This document shows, one piece after another, positions 20,693 through 31,209 of a stretch of DNA of 64,000 nt. Under the pieces are notes generated by a model, which saw only the letters and a list, made by a program, of their open reading frames with translations, made no database searches and was not told the DNA's origin. The stretch covers positions 26,150,657 through 26,214,656 of the forward strand of contig NC_089598.1 of NCBI RefSeq assembly GCF_019320115.1, given 5' to 3'. Made by a program: the position numbers and the translations under genes. Positions within the stretch are counted from its first letter, which is position 1, and every line of letters starts with the position of its first letter. The stretch is from Miscanthus floridulus (Eukaryota > Streptophyta > Magnoliopsida > Poales > Poaceae).

Positions 20693-22629
20693 TTATTAGA
20701 TCGCTGCTAGTAGCTGTTTCTTGATGTAGGATTGTAGTACCACAGGGACTATTTCATTGCATTGTAAGTAGCGGCTTAGCTGATTCATGTAATGTTATGA
20801 AGCCACCTAATTCATTGTTGCTTCCTTGCCATTTATTTGTTGTTTGACCAATCTTCGTAGCAGGAATTGATCAGTGTAATATTTGTTCAATGCAATAAAT
20901 TAATAAAATGTCGACTTTGTTTTATAAACTGTCTCTTGTTATCTATTCCAAGTAGTGGATCTACAAATGCCAGTGTCTCAGGAAGTTGCAGCTCTTGTCA
21001 GGAAGTAGTAGATTCTAGCCTTGAGGAAATGCTCTGAAAATTGAAGTTTCACCTCAATTGCCAACGGTAAAGCAAGCTAAAGGTATGAAAATTGTGAGTT
21101 ACTATTCCTTATCTTTTCTGGCCTTCAAGTGCATCTGCTGTTTGAGCTACAAGTCTGAATCATCTGAATGGTGCTGTGCCTCCATTGTTCCACAGGGATG
21201 GCGAGTATGATTTTCGATTGGAATGGGCCACGGAGAAGCAGATGAGATGCGATAGATCCTCGTCCTGGTTACTACAGAGCTGGAGCTAATGTCATAGTGT
21301 GCTTTGACTGACGGGAAGCATCGTCACAGAGGATACTTGCTCTCTCGCTGACCCAGTCGAACAAACAGGTACCGGTTAACCCTGCCATAGCTCATAGGGC
21401 ATGTTAAGATCAGAATACTACACATCATAATACTCAGCACATCTTTTTGTCAGTTCACTTCGGACCTTTCTTACTAGGTGTCTTATTGTCCTCTTTTACC
21501 AATGATAGATGAAACGAATAGCTGAATCTTGCATATTGATGAGGATCTGTTGAATATTATGAATAGTTTGCAATCCATTTGGGGGCAGAGTTTTAGTTTC
21601 CAGTTTTCTCTGTGGAGTGTTACTAAATTCCTCTCATCAAGTCTATTTCCAATGGTTTTTTCCGTTACAGTTATTATTTACGTGAAATGACTCTTTGTTT
21701 AGTGGTATTTAGTTTATTAAACTTCTTTCTTATCAACCTCTCATCGGTAGATTGTTGGTTCAACCTATATTCAGCTTCAATGGCATTCAGCAGAGATCAC
21801 AATGACAATTTAGTGATATAAGAGTATGTGGATTGTACATGTAGAGAATTCTTCAGGAATGTGTAGTTAGGGATCATGACATATGGTGACACTGTCCATC
21901 ATAAGACTTCTAGGGACCTCAAAAACCAATATATAAGCATGTAGTAGTATTATTTGTTTTGGTTCCGGCAAATGGTCTACAATTAAATTTGTCTTGTATA
22001 TTTAAATAAACTTCTACATATTGGTCACCTTAATGTAAAATTATGTCAAAATCTGTAGGGTCACCATTGCTTGTTAGTACTTGACAGGTATGGGAAGGAG
22101 GTGTTAAGGAACTCTCCTGTTGCAGGTATCAGCTTCATTCCATTCCAGACATTAGGTTTTGTTCCAAAATTTCCAAAAAAAAATGATATTAAATCTTTCC
22201 TTCGCTGATATTTTGAACCATATATGGCAGCTTGGTTTCTGAACTCAGGACATCACGGTTGAGCTTTGCACCTTTTATGGCAGCTTGGTTTCTGAAATCG
22301 AATAGTTGTAATCTGGACATCAAACTTTTTTTTTTTTTGAACCTGACATCAAACTTTTTCAGGTTCCCTTTTGCAGGGGGTATTCAGCAGCTTACTTGCG
22401 ATAGAGCATTCATGAGCATTACAACATGCATAGCAAGCTTTCCTATGCATCATTTTTAGCTACGGGTGATTCCTTAGAAGTGCAAAATACGCCATTCATT
22501 CAGTTCATCGAGTCACGTGATGTCGAACTCCAGCTGCTAGGAAGGTCATCGACGTCAGAATGCTGCTGTCGAGCCAATTTGCTGACGTCCCCAATCAGAT
22601 GTGAGAGACTGATGGTTTCTACGACTGAT
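20693..22629 (+). other. 3' UTR and downstream region of the kinase gene
   Basis: Tandem AATAAA signals at 20894 and 20902 probably end the transcript. From about 20940 to 21300 there is non-coding DNA that is repeated, along with the UTR, at 22832-23460. The remainder (21300-22629) shows no gene. A short internal repetition (GCAGCTTGGTTTCTGAA, about 22229 and 22282) and a T-run at 22327 are the only structure seen. Confidence 0.6.
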
Positions 22630-22711
22630 AAGTCGGCTGAAGTTTACTTGTTGTGAGAGAAAAACACTGTTCCATAGTTGATAAGCCAGGCCGATAAGTT
22701 AAGCGACAAGG
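22630..22711. mobile_element. Remnant of a hAT-type MITE
   Basis: The phrases GTGAGAGAAAAACACTGTTCC and GATAAGCCAGGCCGATAAG match, from memory, the end of a common grass hAT MITE whose terminus reads CCTGTTCGCTT. I cannot see the opposite end with confidence. It ends exactly where the duplicated kinase 3' segment begins. Confidence 0.45.
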
Positions 22712-23460
22712 CGTGATGTGCTGACGGGTCTGCTGGCCTTCTGCCCTGAGAAGAGGCTCAAAGCGGCGGAAGCGCTTGAGCATCCGTGGTTCAAGAACTT
22801 CAAGTCACCCTGGATACATGACATTGTTTAGTTATTAGATCGCTAGTAGCTGTTTCTTGATGTAGGATTGTAGCACCACAGGGATTATTTCATTGCATTG
22901 TAGCGGCTTAGCTGATTCATGTAATGTTATGAAGCAAGCATATTGCTTCCTTGCCATTTATTTGTTGTTTGACCAATCTTTGTAGCGGGAGTTGATCAGT
23001 GTAATATTTGTTCAATGCAATAGAATGTCGACTTTGTTTTATAAAATGTCTCAGCTTATCTATTCCCATTACGGGATCTACAAATGCCAGTGGCTCAGGA
23101 AGTTGCAGCTCTTGTCAGGAAGTAGTAGATTCTAGCCTTGAGGAAATGCTCTGACACAGATTCACCTCAAATTTTTTTAGATAAGCTTCGCCTCAATTAC
23201 CAACGGTAAAGCTAAAGGTATGAGAGTTGTGAGTTACTATTCCTTATCTTTTCTGGTCTTTAAGTGCATCTGCTGTTTGAGTTACAGGTCTGAATCATCT
23301 GAATGGTGTTGTGCCTCCATTGATCCACAGGGATGGCGTGTATGATTTTCGATTGGAACGGGTCACGGAGAAGAAGATGCGATGCGATAGATCATCGTCC
23401 TGGTTACTACTACTCCGTAGTTACTTCGACTCCGTAGTTACTACAGAGCTGGGCCTCCGT
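22710..23460 (+). repeat. Duplicated 3' end of the kinase gene with its downstream DNA
   Basis: Sequence from 20571 (last 40 codons, UTR, and about 600 bp beyond) recurs here as a direct repeat about 2.14 kb downstream, with scattered substitutions and small indels. The polyadenylation region, the GGAAGTTGCAGCTCTTGTC block and the GGGATGGCG block keep the same order. Part of the UTR is shortened, for example by loss of an AATTAATAA segment. Confidence 0.88.
22712..22831 (+). pseudogene. Kinase 3'-terminal fragment (last 39 codons plus stop)
   Basis: The frame reads RDVLTGLLAFCPEKRL then AEALEHPWFKNF to the same stop as the parent. It carries two substitutions relative to 20573-20692: T to K after EKRL, and T to I before HDIV. 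It lacks the promoter, start and catalytic core, so it cannot make a kinase. It begins directly after a MITE remnant. Confidence 0.88.
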
Positions 23461-23599
23461 TGATCCACAGGTAGCAGTTTACCAACTTTTCTTTCACACA
23501 AGTCCACATGTTGATCTCATGCATTACTCGATCAAGTAGTCAGATAAAAAAATTATGTTACCATCGAAAGCCGAAGAAAACAAAGACGCAAAAAAGGTA

Positions 23600-23815
23600 T
23601 TCCTCTGTCCCCAATTAACTGTCGTCGTTGGTTTCCGTGCCAAAAGTTTGACTTCGATTCATAAAAAATATGTGCAACATTTATATCTTCATATTAAAAA
23701 CTAGATTCAAATATCTATCTAATTATATACCATAAATATTAATATTTTTATATATATTTAGTCAAAGTGATTTCTCGAGAAAAAAGAACGAAAAATATTT
23801 AGAGACGGAGGAACT
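23600..23815. mobile_element. Stowaway-type MITE 1
   Basis: Left end CCTCTGTCCCCAATTAACTG and right end TTTAGAGACGGAGGAA are inverted relatives of the CTCCGTC Stowaway terminus. TA-rich flanks are consistent with a TA target. The interior is AT-rich and non-coding. Exact ends are uncertain by a few bases. Confidence 0.7.
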
Positions 23816-23913
23816 ACTATGCAGTACTTAGACACCCGAGTCATCCATGATCTCACCAAAAGTCCGCACCCCGACCCGTCACATCTTCACTCGCCACACA
23901 AAGCTCTTGCCTT

Positions 23914-24172
23914 ATACTCCCTCGTCCATAAAAGAATGCAATTCTCATTTTTCGAGAAGTCAAATAGGCTATACTTTGACTGAATTTATGTAAAAAGGTA
24001 CTAACATTTTTTATACAAAATAATTACCATTACATTAGTTATAGAATATATTTTTATAATAAAGTTATTTGAAGACATAAATGCTAATATTATTTATTAT
24101 AAACTCAGTTAAACTTGAGAGAATTTGACCAGCGGAAATCCTATAATTGCATTCTTTATCGACGGATAGAGT
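23914..24172. mobile_element. Stowaway-type MITE 2
   Basis: Begins TACTCCCTCGTCCATAAAAG and ends GACGGATAGAGTA. The inverted ends share about 20 of 27 bases, including AAAGAATGCAATT. The AT-rich interior has no ORF. The right TA is shared with the next element. Confidence 0.78.
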
Positions 24173-24404
24173 ACTACCTCCGTCCACAAAAGAATGTGAT
24201 TATGAGATTCGTGCCGATCAAATTAGCTCATCTTTAACCATGGTTATAGTAAATATTATTAGCATTTATGTCACCTCCTGGCACTATTCTCATAGCATTT
24301 ATGTCTCTTCCCGACAAGATTCTCATAATAAATCTAGTCAAAGTTGAAAAAATTTAACCAATACGATTTTTATATCAACTCTTCTTTAGAGACGGAGGGG
24401 GTAG
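24172..24404. mobile_element. Stowaway-type MITE 3
   Basis: Begins ACTACCTCCGTCCACAAAAG and ends TAGAGACGGAGGGGGTA, again the CTCCGTC inverted terminus. It directly abuts MITE 2. A 27-bp phrase containing TCATAGCATTTATGTC is partly repeated inside. Confidence 0.72.
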
Positions 24405-24450
24405 ATAGCGAATCAGCTTCAATGTACACACACAGTAACACTGCTGGCAC

Positions 24451-24614
24451 ACACAGGACGTAGGGTATTACGTCGATCAGACGGCCTGAACCTGTCTAAA
24501 TCGCTGTCTCTACGCCTTGTGTCACCATCCGGTTCCTGATTACGCGCACCCCCACCGACAAATCTACCATCACGGGATACCCCTCGGTGGACCGCCGACG
24601 ATATTCTGTCGACA
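24451..24614 (+). repeat. Truncated 5' LTR of N1
   Basis: ACACAGGACGTAGGGTATTACG to TATTCTGTCGACA matches 26881-27044 with only substitutions. The preceding ~50 bp (24404-24450) are neither LTR nor P450, so a deletion removed both the LTR start and the original flank. Confidence 0.85.
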
Positions 24615-24616
24615 GT

Positions 24617-24634
24617 TGGCGCGCCAGGTAGGGG
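24617..24634 (+). promoter_or_regulatory. Primer-binding-site-like sequence of N1
   Basis: TGGCGCGCCAGGTAGGGG begins three bases after the LTR end. The TGG start and position fit a tRNA primer site; I do not assign the tRNA. Confidence 0.7.
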
Positions 24635-25649
24635 TGTGCGCTTGATCCATGGCGAGCCAGATGGACCTCAAATCAACAGCGTGTTCTCGTCATCAATCTC
24701 GTGGAGATCTATGCCGGTCGATGACGACGACTCATCGCTGGCTACATCAGCCCCCGCGACAGTAGATCCGATCTCGGAACCACCTCCGAGGTCGCCTTCA
24801 CCAACAACTCACCGCCCACCAGGTGCTCGCTGTCAACGCCAACCAGATAGCGCCATACGCCGTCGACCAGACGCTCCATCCAAAGCTAAGTCACGCTTTA
24901 ATATTCTTCTAAATATTCTCCAATCTCCGTATATCGCCATAATGTTTCTCCGAACGGTTTTCTCCATATTTGCTCTCCAAATGATTTTTTGAACCCTCGA
25001 ACAGTCATGTTGATGTTCAGATGCCTCTAGAGACGGCCTTGTCTCCGGCTCCTCCCTACACGTGCTACGGGCTACGCGCTCTACGTTATGGGTGGTCGGC
25101 AGCGGTTCCTTGGTGACGCCTGTTCCTCCTACACGTGCACGGGCTCCGCACTCGACGTTATGGACTATGGGCTAGCTAGGGTTGGAGACTCAGCTACACA
25201 CTAACTGGTTGGACGGTTTATATTAAATATAATTACATCTCACACCAACTGATCGTCAAGCTACATACGCTATTTTTTCTCCAGAGTTCATTTATTTTTA
25301 CATCATGTACTACCTATTCTACATGTTTGTATTACAAGATCATCGTCCAGGTGATCGGATCACCTGGTGCTCAGACTTCTCCACAGATCAACTGGTCGGA
25401 CCGCTTGGTTCATGGACTCCGTCGCCGACCAGTTGATCGGACTATTCGTCGATCGCTTCTACTCAATGCTCACTTCGCCGCCGACCAGTTGACCAGACTG
25501 TTCGTCGCCAGCTACGCCGGGGACTCCTCGGCGCACGGATACTTCATGCTCGAGGACTAAGTGGGCACACTTCACCGCACGGACGTCGACAGCTACGTCG
25601 GGGACTCGGTGCTCGGACCTCGCTAGCTTCGCCTAGAACTCCTCGGTGC

Positions 25650-26148
25650 TCGAACATCGCCACCTATGCCGGGGACTCCTCGCTCCTCGGTGCTCGGTCA
25701 TCATCAGCTACGCCGGGGACTCCTCGGTGCTTGGACCTCGCCAGCTTCACCTAGGACTCCTCGGTGCTCGAACATCGCCGCCTACGTCGGGGACTCCTCG
25801 CCCCTCGGTGCTCGGTCATCGCCAGTGACACCGAGGACTCCTCGGTGCTCGGTCATCGCCAGTGACGCCGGGGACTCCTCGCTCCTCGATGCTCGGTCAT
25901 CGCCAGTGACGTCGGGGACTCCTCCCTCTTCGGTGCTCGGTCATCGCCAGCGACGCCGGGGACTCCTCGCTCCTCGGTGCTCGGTCATCGCCAGCAACGC
26001 CGAGGACTCCTCGGTGCTCGATCATCGCCAGCGACGCCGGGGACTCCTCGCTCCTCGGTGCTCAGTCATCGCCAGCGACGCCGGGGACTCCTTGCTCCTC
26101 GGTGCTCGGTCATCCCCAGCGACGCCGGGGACTCCTCGGTGCTCCCTT
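25650..26148 (+). repeat. GC-rich minisatellite in N1 (44- and 37-bp units)
   Basis: About a dozen units of the form TCGGTCATCGCCAGCGACG + CCGGGGACTCCTCG occur in tandem. Some contain an extra TCGCTCC, giving 44-bp and 37-bp variants. The array is open in several frames, which produces long spurious ORFs on both strands. The core GGGGACT is also the hallmark of the N2 array. Confidence 0.88.
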
Positions 26149-26634
26149 GGTGGTCGGATCTTGCTACGTCTCATCGGTGTGCTATCAAGCTGCTCCATGC
26201 TGTTCAGATCAGGGTGCTGATCTTGGGCAACATGTCTGGGGTCTTGATACACGCATGTCAGACGACATCAGCAAGCTTTTAGACTTCTTTTTCTTTGACC
26301 CTACTACAAGATTCATTCTTCATCTTTCAGCAGGCTCGGGGACTAAGTGGGCACACTTCACCTTGCGGTGAATATGCTTGTTCTCATCTTGAGGCTACGC
26401 CCGGGGACTGGCTGCCTGCTCGGCTGGCCTTCTACTTTCTAATCCTGGCACCACACGACTACGTCACCTACTGTTAGGCTCGGGGACTAAGTGGACACAC
26501 TTTACCTTGCGGTGAATGTGCTTGTTCTCATCTCGAGGCTACGTCCGGGGACTGGCTGCCTACTCGGTTGGTCTTCTACTTTCTGACCCTGGCACCACGC
26601 AACTACGTCACCTACTGTCAGGCTCGGGACTACC

Positions 26635-27044
26635 TGTGGGGGTATGGCCCCCGGTATCCTCAAGACGAGACATGGGCCACACCATCAGAGGTGGCCCGGC
26701 CCACAAGATCAAGGCGTACACGGCGCTGCTCGACATACACCGCAAGATATTGTATAGTACCAAATAGGCTACTTTACTTGTAACCCTGTCCCTCTAGACT
26801 ATATAAGGAGAGGCAGGGGTCCCCTAGCGGACAAGATACATCAAGATCTATCTACTACATCTCAATACAATACACCAAAGACACAGGACATAAGGTATTA
26901 CATCGATCAGACGGCCTGGACCTGTCTAAATCGCTGTCTCTGCGCCTTGTGTCATCATCCTGTTCTTGATTACGCGCACCCCCACCGACACATCTACCAT
27001 CGTGGGATACCCCTCGGTGGACTGCCAACGATATTCTATCGACA
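26635..27044 (+). repeat. 3' LTR of N1 (410 bp)
   Basis: TGTGGGGGTATGGCCCCC to CTATCGACA. A TATA box (TATATAAG, 26810-26817) precedes GGTCCCCTAG. Strong similarity to the 398-bp LTRs of N2. It is followed immediately by P450 coding sequence, so bases 27045-27049 (GGATT) should be the target duplication. Confidence 0.9.
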
Positions 27045-29333
27045 GGATTCTCTCCGACAAGGCTGGGCTGTACGTGAACCCATACCCAGGCCCGGCCCTC
27101 ATGGCGCTCCTGGGCCAGGGCCTGGTCTTCACCAAGGGCGACGACTGGGCGCGCCACCGCCGCGTCGTGCACCCGGCGTTCGCCACGGACAGGCTCAAGT
27201 CGATGACGGGGGCGATGGCGGCGTGCGCGGCGGAGGTGGTCCGGGACTGGGAGGCACGCGTCGCAGCATTGGCGAGTGGGGAGGTGACCGTGTAGGTGGG
27301 GCAACATTTCACGGAGCTCACCGCCGATGTCATCTCGCACACCGCGTTCGGTAGCAGCTACCGGCAGGGGAAAGAGGTGTTCCTGGCGTAGCGGGAACTC
27401 CAGCTCATGGTCTTCGCCTCCATCAACAACATCGTCGTGCGTGTCCCGGGCATGGATCACGTGCCCACCAAGGCCAATGTGCGCCGGTGGCAGCTCGAGC
27501 GCATCGTGCGGGGCACGCTCATGGCCATCATCGATGAGCGCTAGGCCTCGGCTAAGGAATCCAAGGGCTATGGCAAAGACCTGCTCGGCCTCATGATGGA
27601 GGCCAACGCCGGCGACGACAACGGCAAGACGCAGCAGGTCATGAGCATGGACGAGATCATCGACGAGTGCAAAACGTTCTTCTTCGCCGACCATGACACG
27701 ACCGCGCACCTCCGGACCCTAGACCATGTTCCTCCTCGGCACCCACCATGAGTGGCAGCAGCGGCTCAGGGAGGAGGTGCTCCGCGAGTGCGACGGCGCC
27801 GAGGTGCCCCTCAACGCTGACGCCCTCAACAAGCTCAAGCTTGTAAGTATTTAAATTAAAGCCCTGATTGGCCGGCCATGAACGAGAAGTACAAGACTAC
27901 TATGATTAAACCAACGGTGCCCGTGATCGTTGTTAATTAATTTGCAGGTGACGATGGTGCTGTACGAGACGCTCCGGCTGTACGGCGCGGCCAACATTAT
28001 CGATAGGCAGGCGATGGCGGACATGGACCTCTGCGGCATAAAGGTGCCCAAGGGTACGCACCTGGCGATCCCATTCCCGACGCTCCACCGCGACGAGGAG
28101 GTGTTGGGCGCGGACGCCGGCGAGTTTGACCCGCTCCGGTTTTAGGCAAGGTTTTAAATCTCCAGCTAAGCCTCTTAGCTGCTGACCTCCTCAGCAGCTA
28201 AACGTAGCTATAGCCGGAGATAGCTGCAGCTAAGTCATTTAGCTGTTTTTGCAAAAAATAGGAAAAAAACACACGAGACATTGGCATAACTTGATAACCA
28301 TCACTAATTGATTCATAACCAGTTCATAGGAGAGATCCCAGGTAACAAATATTGACATCTTGTTCACATATAGTAAGATCTACAACATACAAGCAAAAAA
28401 CAGAGAGGAGAATGGTGAGCGCTGACCGCTGAGCAGAGAAGAAGCTTGGTAGATCCACGACGCCGCAGCCGAAGGGCATGGCCGTCGCCCGCTGGTCACC
28501 TCTGCAACGCCGCAGCCGAAGAGAAGATCTCGAAGGTGCCGCCGGCGCTACTCGAAGCTACCACCACCGGCGCCGGCCACCTCCGCTCGAAGCCACCGCT
28601 GGAAGCCGTGGCTGTCGGAAGCCGCTGTTGAAGTTCCTCCAAGGAGCCGCTGCAGGCCACCTCCGCTCGAAGCAGCTGCCACCACCGGCCACGGCGGAAG
28701 CCCCTCGCAGGGCGCCGCTTGGGGGAGAGGAGGAGGACGCCGCGCCGCCATCTCCGGAAGAAGCAGCCGCAGGGGACTAGAGAGACGATCTGAGTCGGAG
28801 ATATGAGAAGATGCTAGGGTTACGTTGTTTTCCTGGGCTGGATTGATGGGCAAGGCAATGGGCCGGCGGTTGCACATGTTTTAGTGGGCCGCATAGTCAA
28901 CTTCCTGGCCCGACAACATTTTAGCGGCAGCTAAATACGTCTCATTTAGCGGCAATCTCCGGCTATCTCCAGCTATTAGCGTTTCAGTTTTCTTAGCGCG
29001 AAAAGTGATATATCTTAGCTGCGACCTTGCCCAGCAGCCAGCTATAGCTGCAGCTATAGCCAGCTATTTAAAACTTTGGTTTCAGGACGGCGTGGGTAGG
29101 GCGGCCACGTACCCGAACGCGCTGCTAGCCTTCTCCCTGGGCCCGCGGTCGTGCATCGGGCAGGACTTCGCGATGCTGGAGGCCAAGGCCACACTGGCGC
29201 TCATCCTGCGGCGGTTCGCCTTCGAGGTGGCGCCGGAGTACGTGCACGCGCCGGTCGCCTTTCTGACTCTGCAGCCGTCGAAGGGCTCTCCGTCGTGCTC
29301 AGGCTCTTGGATCCGCACACTTTGGCCAGCTGA
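27045..29333 (+). pseudogene. Cytochrome P450 pseudogene (CYP709/CYP72-clan like)
   Basis: The first part of the gene is missing; N1 sits at its left edge. Exon sequence 27045-27842 reads ILSDKAGLYVNP, WARHRRVVHPAF, FTELTADVISHTAFGSSY and [13 protein letters not shown]. It has stops at 27292, 27389 and 27541 and a frameshift near 27715 inside the oxygen-binding helix (HDTTAH). A GTAAGT...TTTGCAG intron (27843-27947) is intact. The next exon carries the ETLR of the ExxR motif and FDPLRF. A hAT element (28147-29078) then splits the gene. It resumes with the heme loop FSLGPRSCIG (Cys ligand present) and shifts frame again before the stop at 29331. P450s of this clan hydroxylate small molecules on the ER; the substrate of this one is unknown. 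The match to CYP709 is by motif recall. Confidence 0.88.
28147..29078. mobile_element. hAT-type DNA transposon (932 bp) inside the P450 pseudogene
   Basis: The ends are inverted: CAAGGTTTTAAAT at left and CAAAGTTTTAAAT (read from the right). Flanking 8-bp duplications are GTTTTAGG (28139-28146) and GTTTCAGG (29079-29086), with one mismatch, as expected for hAT. Subterminal regions are rich in TAGCTGCAGCTA-type words. A GC-rich core (about 28440-28780) contains a 100-codon ORF (28478-28780) of Arg/Ala/Pro-rich composition. I cannot identify it, and it may be captured host DNA. No transposase is present, so the element is non-autonomous. The T in the left duplication creates a TAG in the P450 frame. 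Confidence 0.88.
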
Positions 29334-30929
29334 AAGATGTTGCAGTCCTATATATTGGCGTCCATCTCCAGTTTGACGATAGTAGTTTGCTATGATTCCT
29401 CATGCCAGTGTCAGTGTCACCTTCTTTTCTTTTTCTGTCTTCTCTCTTATCTCCAGCAGGCGCTAGACGAGTTAAAAGGACGGCGGCTTGTTTTTTTAAG
29501 CAGAGAGTAGGTGGGCTTTTTTTTAGGGGAGAGTAGGGGGTCTTGGTGACAAGTTAAAAAGGACGGCTTGACGGCCTAGACGGCCCATGGGCTGTGGAAC
29601 CAAGCGAGCGAGCAGCGACTTAGAGCATGTCGACTTTGAGCGGTCCGGTCCCCTAGCGGTAGATCTTAAAAAAAAACTCCTCTTTCTCATGTCAAATCCA
29701 ATCAAATTTTAGTATGCATGATTTTCTTAAAAATGTTTCCGTAACTTTTATTTGGAAATTGTTTGTGGCTGATTTTGTGCAAACGAAACTTTTAAGAAAC
29801 CTTGGCCACAACTCTTTGTTTCAACAAATTGTACCAAAAAGTTTTGCGTCCACAATTTATGTTCACAAATTATGCCCTGTTTTCACAAGTCATATGAATA
29901 CTAGCAAAATATACCCGCGCGTTGTAACAGAACATACAACTTGCATCCTTTTATATACCAATATATTTCCTTTATATTCCAATATGTTTTGGAATTAGAT
30001 TCTATATCGTGATTAGGCTTCTAGCTCGTTAAGCACGAGGTCATGAGTTCGGGTCACGGATTTGACAATAAACCAATTAAGACTCTTATGAAATTCATTG
30101 TCTCTTACTCTTAGTAAAATCGACCAGAACTCTTATTCTTGGGAGTGGAGTAACCGATATACCGAAAGAGAGTGCGAAGGACGGAAATCTGGATGAACTT
30201 TCAACAAGATATACAATTTGTTACAGTGTCCATACCAATGATAATGAGCTAAGCTATTACTGCTCTAACTCGTTTGGCTACCAGAGGTTTAGAGATATTT
30301 GTTTCCAAATTGGGTTATGCAAACGCTTTGTATTCGAGTATTTTTGGAATCAGATTCCATTCCATGCGTGAATATGCTACTTAACTTATACCTCGCCGCT
30401 CTGCCACTGCGGTGGCGGCGCCATGCCGGAGCCCGGAGTTCAAGGTGTCTGAGGGAGGTGGGCGGGCATAAGAGCCTGTTGCTCTGCTCAGCGGACTTTG
30501 GGCCTCCTCCTCATGTCATCGTGGAGCTGCAGCCGCATCACGCCGGCGTCAGTAGCGTCCAAGGGCACCGTTGGTATCCTTTTTGCTTTTTGTGCATTTT
30601 CTCAGAGCAAGCGGGTGTGCATGAGTGCAATATTGTAAATATGGCACAAAATAAAATAAAATTGATTTGCAAGAGGGTGTTTCAGTTATTTTCGTACGGC
30701 GCTCAACGTGCCAAGTGTCTAGCCGCAGTTGATTTTCGACGCATGTGCTCCACAAGCCTAAGCCAATTGGCTTCTATGGTTTAAGATATAATAAAAAAAT
30801 AAACAACCCTTACTAATAGGAATGCCAATTGCTCGATTATTTTTGTCAAATCGCAACAATGTTACATGGAGTTTTGATTTTTTGCAAAGTTAAAGTTGGG
30901 TTCCAATTAAAATAGGTTTCTTCTATTGT
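29334..30929. other. Non-coding region right of the P450 pseudogene
   Basis: No supported gene. Notable pieces: a GACGGC-rich patch (29477-29590); the phrase ACTAGCAAAATATACCCGCG (29893), typical of a MITE edge; a stretch with tRNA-like A and B boxes (TAGCTCGTTAAGCAC... GAGTTCGGGTCAC, 30022-30058) that may be a decayed SINE head; and an isolated GC-rich island (30385-30590) that is open in several frames but unidentified. Confidence 0.5.
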
Positions 30930-31208
30930 AGTTGATAGATCAGTTGGCTGGGTTTCTTATGGTGGAATCTACCCACCCGATTTTAAGTTCTCGACTTAGC
31001 ATGGGTGTTCGTATTTTCCTGAATTTAACGGCGCTATGCTTCTAGTAGGAGGTGAACCTGTGTTGATTTTGCGAATCTTGAGATCTGTCGGTTCGGTCCT
31101 TCGGAGGTGCTCATATGGGTAGGTTTTGCATACGTGTGTTCATAGGGGTGAGTGTACGTGAGTGTTATGGACGTCTATGTTGTATTGTGTAGTTCTCAAA
31201 AAAAAAAA
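30930..31208 (+). mobile_element. SINE-like retroposon with poly(A) tail
   Basis: The 3' portion (GGTTCGGTCCTTCGGAGGTG, then GGGGTGAGTGTACGTGAGTG and TTGTATTGTGTAG) matches my memory of the shared 3' end of grass SINE/LINE families. It ends in an 11-base A run. Near its 5' side GATCAGTTGGCTGGG and TAAGTTCTCGAC are candidate pol III A and B boxes. No target duplication was confirmed. Confidence 0.6.
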
Positions 31209-31209
31209 G

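Larger units (their letters stand above)
24451..27044 (+). mobile_element. Non-autonomous LTR retrotransposon N1, 5' truncated
   Basis: The last 164 bp of a 5' LTR (24451-24614) align base for base with the end of the 3' LTR (26881-27044). A primer site, a short leader, about 230 bp conserved with N2, a minisatellite array and a PPT-like GGCTCGGGGACTACC precede the 410-bp 3' LTR. No gag or pol domain is recognisable; the ORF at 24636-24992 is Pro/Ser-rich and short. The terminal pattern (TGTGGGGGTATGGCCCCC, CTCGGGGACTA before the LTR, primer TGGCGCGCC) reminds me of Dasheng/RIRE2-like gypsy-derived elements. That assignment is from memory. The first ~246 bp of the 5' LTR and its flank are gone. 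Confidence 0.8.

Noticed and set aside
25666..26220. 184-codon ORF in N1 with repeated HRQRRRGLL-like words
   Set aside because: Produced by a minisatellite whose units are open in several frames on both strands.
26855..27709. 284-codon minus-strand ORF across LTR N1 and the P450
   Set aside because: Antisense of the P450 exon; the plus strand carries clear P450 motifs.
28478..28780. 100-codon ORF in the hAT element as a transposase
   Set aside because: Too short, GC-rich, no catalytic or dimerisation motif of hAT transposases; retained only as a possible captured fragment.
30015..30060. tRNA-like A and B boxes as a functional tRNA
   Set aside because: No cloverleaf could be drawn; at best a decayed SINE head.
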